From Burkholderia lata (GTDB lineage: Bacteria; Pseudomonadota; Gammaproteobacteria; Burkholderiales; Burkholderiaceae), in assembly GCF_000012945.1 (NCBI RefSeq), contig NC_007510.1, positions 2,294,001 through 2,358,000 on the forward strand: DNA of 64,000 nt, given 5' to 3'. Made by a program: the position numbers and the translations under genes. The notes beneath the pieces are model-generated. The model did not search any database. It was not told where the DNA came from and worked only from the letters and a program-made list of their open reading frames with translations. Below are positions 54,173-64,000 of the stretch, piece after piece; position 1 is the stretch's first letter; each line of letters begins with the position of its first letter.

Positions 54173-54838
54173 ATGGAGTCCACCTTGAAAGACATCGCGC
54201 TCGTCGCATTCGACCGCTTCACAGACATCGACCTGTTCCTGATGTGGGACATTCTCGGCCGCAACAACCGGGACTGGCGCGTCCGGATTCTGGGCGCACA
54301 ACCGGTGCTGCATTCCGCCCATGGCCTGGCCATCCCGACGCACGGTCCGCTCGCCGACGCCAATCACGCCGACGCTGTCCTCTTTTCGAGCGGCAAGGAA
54401 GGCGTCCCGGCCGCACTCGCCGATCCGGATTTCCTGCCGTCGTTCGATCTCGATCCCGAACGCCAGCTTGTCGGGTCGATCTGCGGCGGGGCCTTCATTC
54501 TCGAGCGGCTCGGGCTGCTGCCGCAGCGCCGCGCCACGACGCATCCCGACGCGCGGAAGGGTTTGCAGGCACTCGAGCTGGACGTGCCGGAGCAGCCGCT
54601 GGTGTGCCACGGCAACGTCGCGACCGCGGGCGGGTGCCTTGCGTCGGTCTATCTGACAGGATGGCTGGTGGAATCGCTGTTCGACGCGGCCAAGCGCCGC
54701 GAGACGCTGCTGCCCGTGCTGCCTGCCGGGCAACGGGCGATTTACGAAGATCTGATCGAGTTCAGCATCAGGCAGGGTGCGGGACAAGCCACCGGTCCGA
54801 TCCGGATGGTTGAAGGTGAAAACGGGCTTGCGGCGTGA
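54173..54838 (+). CDS. DJ-1/PfpI family protein (isonitrile hydratase-like)
   Basis: A 221-residue glutamine-amidotransferase-fold protein with the nucleophile elbow GSICGGAFILERLGLL (active Cys), FDRFTDIDLFLMWDIL at the N-terminus, and TTHPDARKGLQAL, which aligns with the isonitrile hydratase/AraC-N-terminal branch. The predicted role is hydrolysis or detoxification of a small electrophile. Controlled by the divergent TetR regulator. Confidence 0.8.
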   Translation: MESTLKDIALVAFDRFTDIDLFLMWDILGRNNRDWRVRILGAQPVLHSAHGLAIPTHGPLADANHADAVLFSSGKEGVPAALADPDFLPSFDLDPERQLVGSICGGAFILERLGLLPQRRATTHPDARKGLQALELDVPEQPLVCHGNVATAGGCLASVYLTGWLVESLFDAAKRRETLLPVLPAGQRAIYEDLIEFSIRQGAGQATGPIRMVEGENGLAA

Positions 54839-55072
54839 CGCGCGGACCCATGCGCGGCCGATAGTCGGCAGCCAGCACCCTGTTGCATCGTCGTGCGTGC
54901 TGCCGAGCCTGCGGCGGACCGCGACGTATTCGCGGGCGGCCCGGATCATCGATCGGGCCGGCGTCCGCCGCACGGATGGCCGTTTCCCGGGCTGAACGAG
55001 CCTGTCGCGGGCCGGGAGATGCTACCCTCTCGGCCACTCTAACGACACCGCGTGAAGCAACAGGATTCAACC

Positions 55073-55690
55073 ATGCAAACCGTTGCGGTACTGGACTTCG
55101 AAACAACCGGACTGTCGCCGAATATGGGCGACCGAGCGACCGAAATCGCCGTCATCCTGCTCCGGGACGGACAAGTCGTCGACCGTTTCCAGAGTCTGAT
55201 GAATGCAGGCAGACGGATACCGTCGGATGTCGTCGCGCTGACGGGCATCACGAACGAGATGATCGCAGCGGCGCCGCCGGCGTCGAACGTCATGAAGGAA
55301 GCCGCGGCGTTCGTCGGCAAGCATGCCGTCGTCGCCCACAACGCTGGTTTCGACAAGCGGTTCTGGCAGTCGGAACTCGGGATTCTCGGCATGTCGGCCG
55401 AGCATGCCTTCGCGTGCACGATGCTCGTGGCGCGACGTATCTACCCGGATGCCCAGAGTCACCGCTTGTCGAGCCTGGTGGATATGCTGCGGTTGCCCAA
55501 ATCGGGCCGTGCGCACCGGGCGATGGTCGATGCCGAGATGGCCGGTCACCTGTGGTGCCGGTTGCAGCACGACATTGCGCGGACTTACGGACTGGATCGC
55601 ATCGATCACGCGCTCATGACGCGTGTGCAGGCCACGGCCAAGGCAAAAGTGCCGACGTACCTGCGTTCGCTCGTGGGCTCGCACGCGTGA
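55073..55690 (+). CDS. DEDDh 3'-5' exonuclease, DnaQ-like
   Basis: A 205-residue exonuclease: motif I VLDFETTGLSPN, motif II in VVAHNAGFDKRFW, motif III GRAHRAMVDAEMAGHLW (H-x4-D form). It is smaller than the polymerase III epsilon subunit and has no beta-binding tail, so it is a stand-alone nuclease of the ExoX/RNase T-like class. AGGA precedes the ATG at 55073; a GTG at 55052 would add seven residues. A terminator follows. Confidence 0.85.
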   Translation: MQTVAVLDFETTGLSPNMGDRATEIAVILLRDGQVVDRFQSLMNAGRRIPSDVVALTGITNEMIAAAPPASNVMKEAAAFVGKHAVVAHNAGFDKRFWQSELGILGMSAEHAFACTMLVARRIYPDAQSHRLSSLVDMLRLPKSGRAHRAMVDAEMAGHLWCRLQHDIARTYGLDRIDHALMTRVQATAKAKVPTYLRSLVGSHA

Positions 55691-55735
55691 ATATCCGAGT
55701 CGCGATGGTTCTGACTCGCGCAATCCATTGATGCA

Positions 55736-55764
55736 AAACGGCTTGGCAACCTGCCAAGCCGTTT
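55736..55764 (+). terminator. terminator of the exonuclease gene
   Basis: AAACGGCTTGGCA and TGCCAAGCCGTTT arms, a long perfect stem with a three-base loop, 45 bases after the stop. The T run is short. Confidence 0.6.
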
Positions 55765-55845
55765 GCTTGTCGCGACAGTCTTCCGGTTGATTCCGTCGTG
55801 CCCTGCCACCAGGCTGACCAACTGAGTCGCGACTTATTTTTCGTA

Positions 55846-56139
55846 CTATGCAAGGCCGATAAGGAGCACCTTGAGGGCACCGCCATGCTTGAGGTCGCCC
55901 AGATAGGCCACGACCTTCTGCTTCTGCCCAAGCGCTGTGAGCGCGTTTCCGATCTGGATCAGCAACGCCGTGTTCGAGGCGTTCACGAAAAACGAATTCC
56001 CGCCCTCGTTGTTGAGCATGAAAGGAAGGTTGTCCTGATTGTCCCAATAGCCCAGCTGAATTGACTCAACGTCTACCCGTTTCAAATCGTCCGCCTGCTC
56101 CGCGAACTTCTGAATTTCGCTGACATTTTCGTTCGACAT
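55846..56139 (-). CDS. hypothetical small protein
   Basis: A 97-residue protein from the ATG at 56139, with GGAG upstream. It reads MSNENVSEIQKFAEQADDLK, NLPFMLNNEGGNSFFVNAS and a helical end LGDLKHGGALKVLLIGLA. Asparagine content and codon use differ from the backbone, suggesting recent acquisition. I do not recognise the family. It lies downstream of guaA, a site often used by mobile elements. Confidence 0.55.
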   Translation of the reverse strand: MSNENVSEIQKFAEQADDLKRVDVESIQLGYWDNQDNLPFMLNNEGGNSFFVNASNTALLIQIGNALTALGQKQKVVAYLGDLKHGGALKVLLIGLA

Positions 56140-56685
56140 GACAATTTCTCCTGCAGTGAGTTGAAAGAAAGCCGAAAACCAGGGTCGTATAGACCGAATC
56201 TGGCTTGCGCGCATCACGCATCGATAACGTTCATCACCCTCTCCGCGGTGGCTTGGATCCGCCATCCACGAAGCGTCCTGCCGGGAAGAAATTAGGCTGA
56301 GCGCGCGGAGCAATCAATTACACTCGATTACACGCGCGGCGAAATTGGGGAGTGGCAGCACGTCGTTTTCCGACGGCGCCATCAAGCGGCGTCGCTACGC
56401 ACGCGGACGCTGTTTCAAATCCGCACCTTTTGCGCCGCAATGGATTGCGGGTTCCGATCGAGCACGGCATGGTGCAGTCGATGCGCGGAGCCGCTGGTTG
56501 AACGAGCGCGGAAATAAAGGCATCCGCGACACCTGATGGCGCACGAATGTTGTCGGTGTGTTCCAGTCGATGAAACACGCAATCCGCGTAATGCTCCAAT
56601 CCTGCCAAAAACAAAAAAGCCCGCTGTGAAGCGGGCTTTGATGTGTTCTGCTGTCAGGTCGTACCGGCACGTGCCGGACGCCGAA
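56140..56685. other. gene-poor stretch downstream of guaA
   Basis: The 546 bases have no supported gene. Composition is lower in GC than the backbone. The right end contains the guaA terminator; a short repeated phrase (ATTACACTCGATTACACG, about 56316-56335) is visible. guaA 3' ends are known integration sites, but I find no integrase and no copy of the guaA end here. Confidence 0.45.
56613..56639 (-). terminator. terminator of guaA
   Basis: AAAGCCCGC and GCGGGCTTT arms around TTCACA; on the minus strand it ends in TTTTTTG, 47 bases beyond the guaA stop. Confidence 0.8.
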
Positions 56686-58305
<1,620 letters not shown>

Positions 58306-58421
58306 GGCTGCGGACGGGATGAAGAGAATAAGAAAAGCAGCGCATCATTTGCATCATGCGCTGCGTCAATAGCATGGACAACGGCGTCGGGCGGAAGGCA
58401 GCACGCTCGACGCATGGCCGG

Positions 58422-59027
58422 TCATTCCTGCATCGGCGGGCGCTCGTCGAGTGCGACGGTGCCAGACGACGATTGGCCGGATGCGGCCGGTGACGACGCC
58501 GCGGCGGGCGCTGCGGGACGGCTGACGACGGGCTCGGCACGCTGCGGTGCAGGCGACGACGCGCGCGCCATCGCCGGCTCGGCCGGACGCTGCGCGGGCG
58601 CGCTCGCCTCGAGCGCCTGCGCTTTTTCGCGCCGGCGTACCGCCGATGCGAGCCGCACGCCGCCGAGGCCGAGCACGATCAGCGCGGCACCGGCCACGGC
58701 CGACAGCACCCTACCGGCGGCCGCGAGCGCGGGACCGCTGCCGGTGCCGATCGACCAGACGATCGTCAGCGCGCCGGTCAGCCAGACCACATGGCCGACC
58801 GACCGCGCGACCGGTGCCGTCAGATCCCCGTTGAACGCTGCGTGAAACGCGAGCCACGCGAGCCCGAGCAACGCGATGCCGAACGCCTGGCCGAGCATCG
58901 CCGGCTGGACGTTCGCAAGCTGCAGCGCGTTGAAGAGCGACTGCCAGGGCGTCAGCACGAACAACACGCCGAACGCCAGCAGCAGTACGGCATCGACAAT
59001 CAGCACGGCTCGCAGCAGCGGTTTCAT
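58422..59027 (-). CDS. membrane protein between guaB and guaA
   Basis: A 201-residue protein with four predicted membrane helices (about residues 5-25, 40-65, 75-95, 100-122) and a 75-residue Ala/Pro-rich cytoplasmic or periplasmic tail (ASAPAQRPAEPAMARASSPA). The ATG at 59027 is nine bases past the guaB stop; a TTG at 59033 would add two residues. It is embedded in the guanine operon but its role is unknown; DoxX/DUF4345-like membrane topology is possible. Confidence 0.6.
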   Translation of the reverse strand: MKPLLRAVLIVDAVLLLAFGVLFVLTPWQSLFNALQLANVQPAMLGQAFGIALLGLAWLAFHAAFNGDLTAPVARSVGHVVWLTGALTIVWSIGTGSGPALAAAGRVLSAVAGAALIVLGLGGVRLASAVRRREKAQALEASAPAQRPAEPAMARASSPAPQRAEPVVSRPAAPAAASSPAASGQSSSGTVALDERPPMQE

Positions 59028-59033
59028 CGGCAA

Positions 59034-60494
59034 TTAGTCCACGTGGTAGTTCGGCGCTTCCTTCGTGATCTGCACGTCGTGCACGTGCGACTCGCGCATG
59101 CCCGCCGCGGTGATCTGGACGAATTCAGCCTTGTCGTGCAGCTCGTCGATCGTCTTGCAGCCGCAGTAGCCCATGCTCGCGCGCACACCGCCGACCAGCT
59201 GGAACAGGATCGCGTTGACCGAACCCTTGTACGCGACACGGCCTTCGATGCCTTCCGGCACGAGCTTGTCGATGTTCGCCGAGTTGTCCTGGAAGTAGCG
59301 GTCTGCCGCGCCGTCCTTCATCGCACCGACGGAACCCATGCCGCGATACGACTTGTACTGACGGCCCTGGTACAGGAACACGTCGCCCGGCGCCTCTTCG
59401 GTGCCCGCGAACATGCTGCCCATCATCACCGCGTTCGCGCCGGCCGCGAGGGCCTTCGACACGTCGCCCGAGAAGCGCACGCCGCCGTCGGCGATGCACG
59501 GCACGCCCGTGCCCTTCAATGCTTCCGCGACGTTCGCGATCGCGCTGATCTGCGGCACGCCGACACCGGCGACGATCCGCGTCGTGCAGATCGAGCCCGG
59601 GCCGATACCGACCTTGACTGCATCCGCGCCGTATTCGACGAGCGCCTTCGCGGCGGCGGCCGTCGCGATGTTGCCGCCGATCACTTCGACGTGCGGGAAG
59701 TTCTGCTTGACCCAGCGAACGCGCTCGAGCACGCCCTTGCTGTGGCCGTGCGCGGTATCGACGACGATCACGTCGACGCCGGCCTGCACCAGCAGCTCGA
59801 CGCGCTCTTCGTTGTCGGGACCGACGCCGACCGCCGCGCCTGCGCGCAGCTTGCCGTGTTCGTCCTTGCACGCGTCCGGGTGCTCGGTTTGCTTCGTGAT
59901 GTCCTTGACGGTCATCAGGCCGCGCAGTTCGAACGCGTCGTTGACGACCAGCACGCGCTCGAGACGGTGGCTGTGCATCAGCGCCTTCGCTTCGGCGAGC
60001 GGCGTGCCTTCCTTGACCGTGACGAGGCGCTCGCGCGGCGTCATGATCGACTTGACCGGCTCATCGAGGCGGGTTTCGAAACGCAGGTCGCGGTTCGTGA
60101 CGATGCCGACGAGTTGCGGGCCTTCGACGACCGGGAAGCCCGAGATGCCATGCTGGCGCGACAGCGCGATCACGTCGCGCACCTTCATTTGCGGCGGCAC
60201 CGTGATCGGATCGCGGACGACGCCCGATTCGAAACGCTTGACCTTCGCGACCTCGCGGGCCTGTTCGGCCGGCGTCAGGTTCTTGTGGACGATACCGACG
60301 CCACCCTGCTGTGCCATCGCGATCGCAAGGCGACCTTCGGTGACCGTGTCCATCGCGGCGGACACGAGCGGCATGTTCAGGGAGATGTTGCGGGTCAGCT
60401 TGGTCTTGAGGCTGGTGTCGCGCGGGAGAACGTCGGAAAAGGCGGGAACGAGGAGCACGTCATCGAAAGTGAGTGCTTTTTGGATCAGACGCAT
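59034..60494 (-). CDS. guaB: inosine-5'-monophosphate dehydrogenase
   Basis: A 486-residue IMPDH with the TIM barrel split by two CBS domains (about residues 93-205). The catalytic Cys loop is [13 protein letters not shown], and the IMP-site block [13 protein letters not shown] and the flap [10 protein letters not shown] are intact. It commits IMP to guanine nucleotides. First gene of the guaB-membrane protein-guaA run. Confidence 0.96.
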   Translation of the reverse strand: MRLIQKALTFDDVLLVPAFSDVLPRDTSLKTKLTRNISLNMPLVSAAMDTVTEGRLAIAMAQQGGVGIVHKNLTPAEQAREVAKVKRFESGVVRDPITVPPQMKVRDVIALSRQHGISGFPVVEGPQLVGIVTNRDLRFETRLDEPVKSIMTPRERLVTVKEGTPLAEAKALMHSHRLERVLVVNDAFELRGLMTVKDITKQTEHPDACKDEHGKLRAGAAVGVGPDNEERVELLVQAGVDVIVVDTAHGHSKGVLERVRWVKQNFPHVEVIGGNIATAAAAKALVEYGADAVKVGIGPGSICTTRIVAGVGVPQISAIANVAEALKGTGVPCIADGGVRFSGDVSKALAAGANAVMMGSMFAGTEEAPGDVFLYQGRQYKSYRGMGSVGAMKDGAADRYFQDNSANIDKLVPEGIEGRVAYKGSVNAILFQLVGGVRASMGYCGCKTIDELHDKAEFVQITAAGMRESHVHDVQITKEAPNYHVD

Positions 60495-60520
60495 GGCAAA
60501 TCCTATGGGCGCAAAAGCGA

Positions 60521-60526
60521 ATTATA
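60521..60526 (-). promoter_or_regulatory. probable -10 box of guaB
   Basis: A perfect TATAAT on the minus strand 27 bases before the guaB ATG. TTGTGA lies 19 bases further upstream, slightly longer than optimal spacing. Confidence 0.4.
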
Positions 60527-60772
60527 CGCGAAGCGCCGCGAATTTTCACAACACGAACAACGGCTTAGCCGGTTTCAGCCGTTCGGGGGCCGAATCGTTC
60601 GGATCGCCGTTCGGTTCGTTTTCGATCGCCTTTCGTTTCACCGCCGCATCGAGCCATTCGCGCAGCCGGCGGCCAGGCGGTCGATCCGTCTGTTGCGAAC
60701 AGGTCACGCGACGGTAATGGCCACGAAGAAGCAGGGCCCGGCAACGTGTCGAATCGGCCTGCCTACCCTCTG

Positions 60773-61630
60773 TTATAGCAGCCCGGCCGCGCGCGCGATC
60801 ATCGCGATGCCTGCGCCGGCCGCCACGCAGCCGGCGATCCGCGCAACCCGCCCGCCGGACGGCGCGAGGCGCTCCGCGGCAATCGCGGCCGTCACGGCGG
60901 CCATCACGCGCAGGTCCATCATGCCGGCCGCGAGCGCGATCGCCATCAGGTTTCCGCAACAGGCACTGCAATGCATGGCGGCCCGCACGCCGTGCCGCCA
61001 TGCTGCGTCGGCCCCCGCGCGCGGCGGGACCACACAGGTCGCGGCGTGCCGGCAGCACGCCAGCCGCCGCGCCTTCCATGCGGAGAATTGCAGGGCGCCT
61101 GCCGCCAATACGACCGCGCCAGCTGCGAACGGCATCGCACGGGCGAGCGCCGGCAGCCGTGCGGCGGCGCTCGTCAGGGCGGCGCCGGCCGGAAACACGA
61201 GCGCGCCAACCGCCATCCACACCGCGAAATACCCGGCACCCGCGACGACGACGAGCCCGGCCGAACGCAGCGCGGCCTGCTGACCGACGCGCTGCCGGTA
61301 TCGCCAGAGTACCGGCGCCAGCACCGGCAGCATCATCGTCACCGTCATCGCGCCCCACATGCCCGCGAATGCCGCGAACGTGCGTCCTACGCCCCATCCG
61401 CACGGCCGCTGCCAGGCGGCCGACGTCATCCAGCCGCCGGAGACGGGCGCGCCGCCCATCGCGACCATCGACGCGTGCTGCGCCACGGTCGCGATCGCGG
61501 CGGCGGCGAACACGGCCGTGAGCGCTACCGCAAAGGCCCGCGGATCGGGCCCCGGAGCATCGGTCGCCGGCCGTGTCATCGCCCGCCCCCGCCCGTCGCC
61601 GGTGCGCTCAGCCGCGTGCGTACTCGTCAT
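60773..61630 (-). CDS. DUF2182 membrane protein
   Basis: A 285-residue membrane protein of the predicted metal-binding DUF2182 family: MWGAMTVTMMLPVLAPVLWRY, CCRH and MHCSACCGNLMAIALAAGMMDLRVM with the conserved Cys/His/Met set. About seven helices. Its start overlaps the DUF899 gene by 23 bases, so the two are co-transcribed. DUF2182 usually accompanies DUF1326; here the partner is DUF899. The function is unknown, possibly metal transport or handling. Confidence 0.8.
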   Translation of the reverse strand: MTSTHAAERTGDGRGRAMTRPATDAPGPDPRAFAVALTAVFAAAAIATVAQHASMVAMGGAPVSGGWMTSAAWQRPCGWGVGRTFAAFAGMWGAMTVTMMLPVLAPVLWRYRQRVGQQAALRSAGLVVVAGAGYFAVWMAVGALVFPAGAALTSAAARLPALARAMPFAAGAVVLAAGALQFSAWKARRLACCRHAATCVVPPRAGADAAWRHGVRAAMHCSACCGNLMAIALAAGMMDLRVMAAVTAAIAAERLAPSGGRVARIAGCVAAGAGIAMIARAAGLL

Positions 61631-62372
61631 GACGGCGCCACCACGGGCCGGTCTCGTTGCGCCCGAGCGGCGCGCGATCGAGCCACTGGTACATCCCCCA
61701 CAGCCCGTCGAGGCCGCGCGCATAGGTCGAGTACGTGTGATAAACCGCGCCGTCCTCGCGCACGAACGCACTCATCCCCGGCCGGTCGAGCGAATACGTG
61801 ACCGCGTCGGTCCCGCACGTCGCCGCGAACGCCACGACGGGCGCCGGCGGCGGATCCATGTCCATCGCGTGCCCGGCCCGTGCGTAGTTGTACTCGACAT
61901 CGCCAGCGCGCTGCTGCGTCTCGGTGAACGACACATTGAAGTCGAAGTTGAAATCGCTGCCGACCGACGACGCCCACGGGAAGTGCCACCCCATCCGCTG
62001 CCGGTAAGCGAGCAGCTTCGTGAGCGGCGCACGCGACACGGCGGCGAGCGTCACGTCGTGGTTCGCCAGGTGCACGGCGAAGCCGTCGAAACCGTCGGCG
62101 ATCGACGAACACGACGGGCAGCCGGCCTTGTAATCGGGGCCGAACATGAAGTGATAGACGAGCAGTTGCGAACGGTCGAGAAACAGGTCGTCGAGCGTTG
62201 CCTGCCCTTGTTCGGTGTCGAACCGGTATGTCTTGTCGACGCGCACCCAGGGCAGCGCCTGGCGTCGCCGCGCGAGTTCGTCGCTTTGCCGCGTCAGCGC
62301 CTTTTCCGCGTCGAGCAGTGCATGGCGCGCGGCCAGCCATTCGTCGCGCGTTCCGGTGAGATGGGTCGTCAT
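61608..62372 (-). CDS. DUF899 thioredoxin-like protein
   Basis: A 254-residue DUF899 protein: RDEWLAARHALLDAEKALTR, the thioredoxin-fold active region FMFGPDYKAGCPSCSSIADG (CxxC), and RDGAVYHTYSTYARGLDG-like end (here EDGAVYHTYSTYARGLD). A perfect AGGAGG precedes the ATG at 62372. The reaction is unknown; the CxxC suggests thiol redox activity. Confidence 0.85.
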   Translation of the reverse strand: MTTHLTGTRDEWLAARHALLDAEKALTRQSDELARRRQALPWVRVDKTYRFDTEQGQATLDDLFLDRSQLLVYHFMFGPDYKAGCPSCSSIADGFDGFAVHLANHDVTLAAVSRAPLTKLLAYRQRMGWHFPWASSVGSDFNFDFNVSFTETQQRAGDVEYNYARAGHAMDMDPPPAPVVAFAATCGTDAVTYSLDRPGMSAFVREDGAVYHTYSTYARGLDGLWGMYQWLDRAPLGRNETGPWWRRHDEYARG

Positions 62373-62486
62373 GGCGGGTTCCTCCTTCCGATGGGTATCC
62401 GGGCACGGCGTCCGGTGCCGTGTGCGTGGTGCTAGATTAGCGGCGGGTATCGGACCGAAGGGAGTGACAAGTGTGTCGGGATTCGG

Positions 62487-63707
62487 ATGGATTCGCTGAT
62501 CACGGCTGCCGCGCGCGCGCTCGCGGCCGGTGACGCGCTCGGCGCGCTGAACCGCGTCGCGCTGCGTGACGATGCGCCGGCGCTCGCGCTGCGCGGGATC
62601 GCGATGGCGCAGCTCGGCGATTTCGAACGCGCGCGCACACTCGTGCGCGCCGCCGCCCGTGCGTTCGGCGCGAAGGAGGCCGTGGCGCGTGCGCGCTGCG
62701 TCGTCGCGGAAGCGGAGATCGCGCTCGCGTCGCGCGACCTGCGCTGGCCGACGCGCGCGCTCGATGCCGCGTGCGCGACGCTCGACGCGCACGGCGACCG
62801 CGCGAACGCCGCGCATGCGCGCTATCTCGGCGTGCGCCGGCTGCTGCTGATCGGCCAGCTCGACGATGCCGAGCGGATGCTCGCGAATCTCGATCCCGCA
62901 CCGCTGCCGGCTGCATCGCGCGCCGCCCATGAGCTGATCGCGGCCGGCATCGCGATGCGCCGCATCCGTACGCACGCGGCCCGCGCTGCACTCGCCCGAG
63001 CACGCGCAGCGGCCCGCGACGCCGGCATCGCCGCGCTGACGGCCGAGGTCGACACCGCGGCACGGGTGCTCGACGCACCGGCCGCCCGCCTCATCGCGCG
63101 CGGTACATCGCGGCTCGTGCAGCTCGACGAAGTCGAGACGCTGTTCGCGTCGAATGCGCTCGTCGTCGATGCGTGCCGCCACACGGTGCGCGACGCGCGC
63201 ACGACCGTGTCGCTTGCGCGGCGGCCCGTGCTGTTCGTGCTCGCCCGCGCGCTCGGCGAGGCATGGCCGGCCGACGTGTCGCGCAACGCGCTCGTCGCCG
63301 TCGCGTTTCGCGCGAAACACGCGGACGAATCGCATCGCGCGCGCCTGCGTGTCGAGATCGGCCGGCTGCGCGCGGTGCTGCGGCCGCTCGCGAACGTCAT
63401 CGCCACGCCGCGCGGCTTCGCGCTCGAACCGCTCGGCATACGCGAGACCGTCGTCCTGGCGCGCCCGGTCGACGATCGCCACGCGGCCGTGCTCGCGCTC
63501 CTCGCCGATGGCGAGGCATGGTCGAGCTCCGCGCTGGCACTGGCCCTCGGCACGAGCCAGCGCACCGTGCAGCGCGCACTCGACGCGCTCGCCGAAGCCG
63601 ACAAGGTCCAGGCGCTAGGCCGCGGCCGCGCGCGCCGCTGGATGACGCCGCCGCTGCCCGGTTTCGCGACGACCTTGTTACTCCCTGCCCCGCTGCCGGG
63701 CGATTAG
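62487..63707 (+). CDS. helix-turn-helix protein with helical-repeat N-terminus
   Basis: A 406-residue protein. The first 190 residues are Ala/Arg-rich helical pairs resembling degenerate TPRs. The centre (about 225-300) holds LARRPVLFVLARALGEAWPA and LRVEIGRLRAVLRPLANVIA, similar to a winged domain. The C-terminus ends with a second winged helix, LALALGTSQRTVQRALDALA and GRGRARRWM. It is divergent from the DUF899/DUF2182 pair (starts 115 bases apart) and thus its probable regulator. Confidence 0.65.
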   Translation: MDSLITAAARALAAGDALGALNRVALRDDAPALALRGIAMAQLGDFERARTLVRAAARAFGAKEAVARARCVVAEAEIALASRDLRWPTRALDAACATLDAHGDRANAAHARYLGVRRLLLIGQLDDAERMLANLDPAPLPAASRAAHELIAAGIAMRRIRTHAARAALARARAAARDAGIAALTAEVDTAARVLDAPAARLIARGTSRLVQLDEVETLFASNALVVDACRHTVRDARTTVSLARRPVLFVLARALGEAWPADVSRNALVAVAFRAKHADESHRARLRVEIGRLRAVLRPLANVIATPRGFALEPLGIRETVVLARPVDDRHAAVLALLADGEAWSSSALALALGTSQRTVQRALDALAEADKVQALGRGRARRWMTPPLPGFATTLLLPAPLPGD

Positions 63708-63738
63708 GATGACCTCACCGAACGACGAGGTGACGAAC

Positions 63739-64000
63739 ATGAAACGCTCCAGTGCAGACATCCTTCGCGAATACGGCCCGTTTCCGGGCGTCGACGGCGT
63801 ACACGGCGTCACGTACGACGGGCAGTACGTGTGGTACGCGTCCGGCGACAAGCTGAATGCGCTCGACCCGGAACGCGGCACGACCGTCCGCTCGCTCGAC
63901 GTCGCCGCGCATGCGGGCACGGCGTTCGACGGCCGCCACCTGTACCAGATCGTCGAGGACCGCATCGAGAAGATCGATCCCGAATCGGGCCGCGTGCTCG
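63739..64000 (+). CDS. beta-propeller protein (glutamine cyclotransferase-like), truncated by window edge
   Basis: The first 87 residues are visible: VDGVHGVTYDGQYVWYASGD, LNALDPERGTTVRSLDV, AFDGRHLYQIVEDRIEKIDP. These are repeating propeller blades of the glutaminyl-peptide cyclotransferase/YncE type without a signal peptide. The ATG at 63739 has GAGGTGA upstream. It follows the HTH gene by 31 bases. The rest lies beyond the window. Confidence 0.7.
   Translation, partial: MKRSSADILREYGPFPGVDGVHGVTYDGQYVWYASGDKLNALDPERGTTVRSLDVAAHAGTAFDGRHLYQIVEDRIEKIDPESGRVL

Noticed and set aside
56300..56345. Attachment-site duplicate of the guaA 3' end
   Set aside because: ACTCGAT is shared, but the rest does not match the guaA end, so the similarity is too short.

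Overview
The window is high-GC beta-proteobacterial chromosome. Gene content and protein sequences (OmpR/EnvZ, AhpC/AhpD, IspD/IspF, Mfd, PBP1A, PuuD-type urate oxidase, GuaB/GuaA) fit a Burkholderia species, most likely of the B. cepacia complex. The genus is inferred from recognised protein families and GC bias; no database search was run.

Positions 1 to about 4,095 are accessory DNA of visibly lower and mixed GC, ending at a tRNA-Leu(UAG) gene (4096-4182, minus). Most of its genes are damaged: a hexapeptide-repeat acetyltransferase with a one-base frameshift, an HNH nuclease, a phage O-type replication gene with an internal deletion and a frameshift that carries origin-like iterons inside its coding sequence, an AlpA-like DNA-binding protein, and the first 50 codons of a tyrosine integrase joined out of frame to the tail of another gene. 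This reads as the decayed, multiply deleted remnant of a prophage or integrative element that used the tRNA-Leu 3' end.

Positions 4,200 to 28,000 are housekeeping backbone: a squalene/phytoene-synthase-family gene, a DUF1501/DUF1800 export pair, the ompR-envZ two-component system, ahpC-ahpD peroxide defence with a terminator between the two genes, ispD-ispF, mfd, argE, a PLP dehydratase, a lipoprotein, mrcA, a PspA-TPR pair, mscL, a hydroxyacid dehydrogenase and dodecin.

Positions 28,000 to 43,000 hold a urate-to-glyoxylate catabolic region: LysR regulator, 8-oxoguanine-type deaminase, HIU hydrolase, membrane cytochrome c urate oxidase PuuD and, on the minus strand, NCS1 transporter, allantoin racemase, allantoinase PuuE, OHCU decarboxylase, allantoicase and ureidoglycolate lyase, with an FCD-GntR regulator upstream. 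An ACT protein, two more LysR regulators, a class-IV aminotransferase and a RidA protein lie in between.

Positions 43,300 to 64,000 carry ldcA, tadA, and then the least explained locus: an MFS transporter divergent from a HutC-type GntR regulator that heads a tightly packed run of an AprA-like flavoprotein, an AprB-like 2x[4Fe-4S] ferredoxin, a HEAT-repeat protein and a DUF971 protein (47,222-51,295). No sulfate-reduction gene is nearby, so the redox substrate of this module is unknown. It is the best candidate for an undescribed system. The rest is a NUDIX hydrolase, GNAT, TetR/DJ-1 divergent pair, DEDDh exonuclease, the guaB-membrane protein-guaA group, and a DUF899/DUF2182/HTH/beta-propeller group that runs off the right edge.
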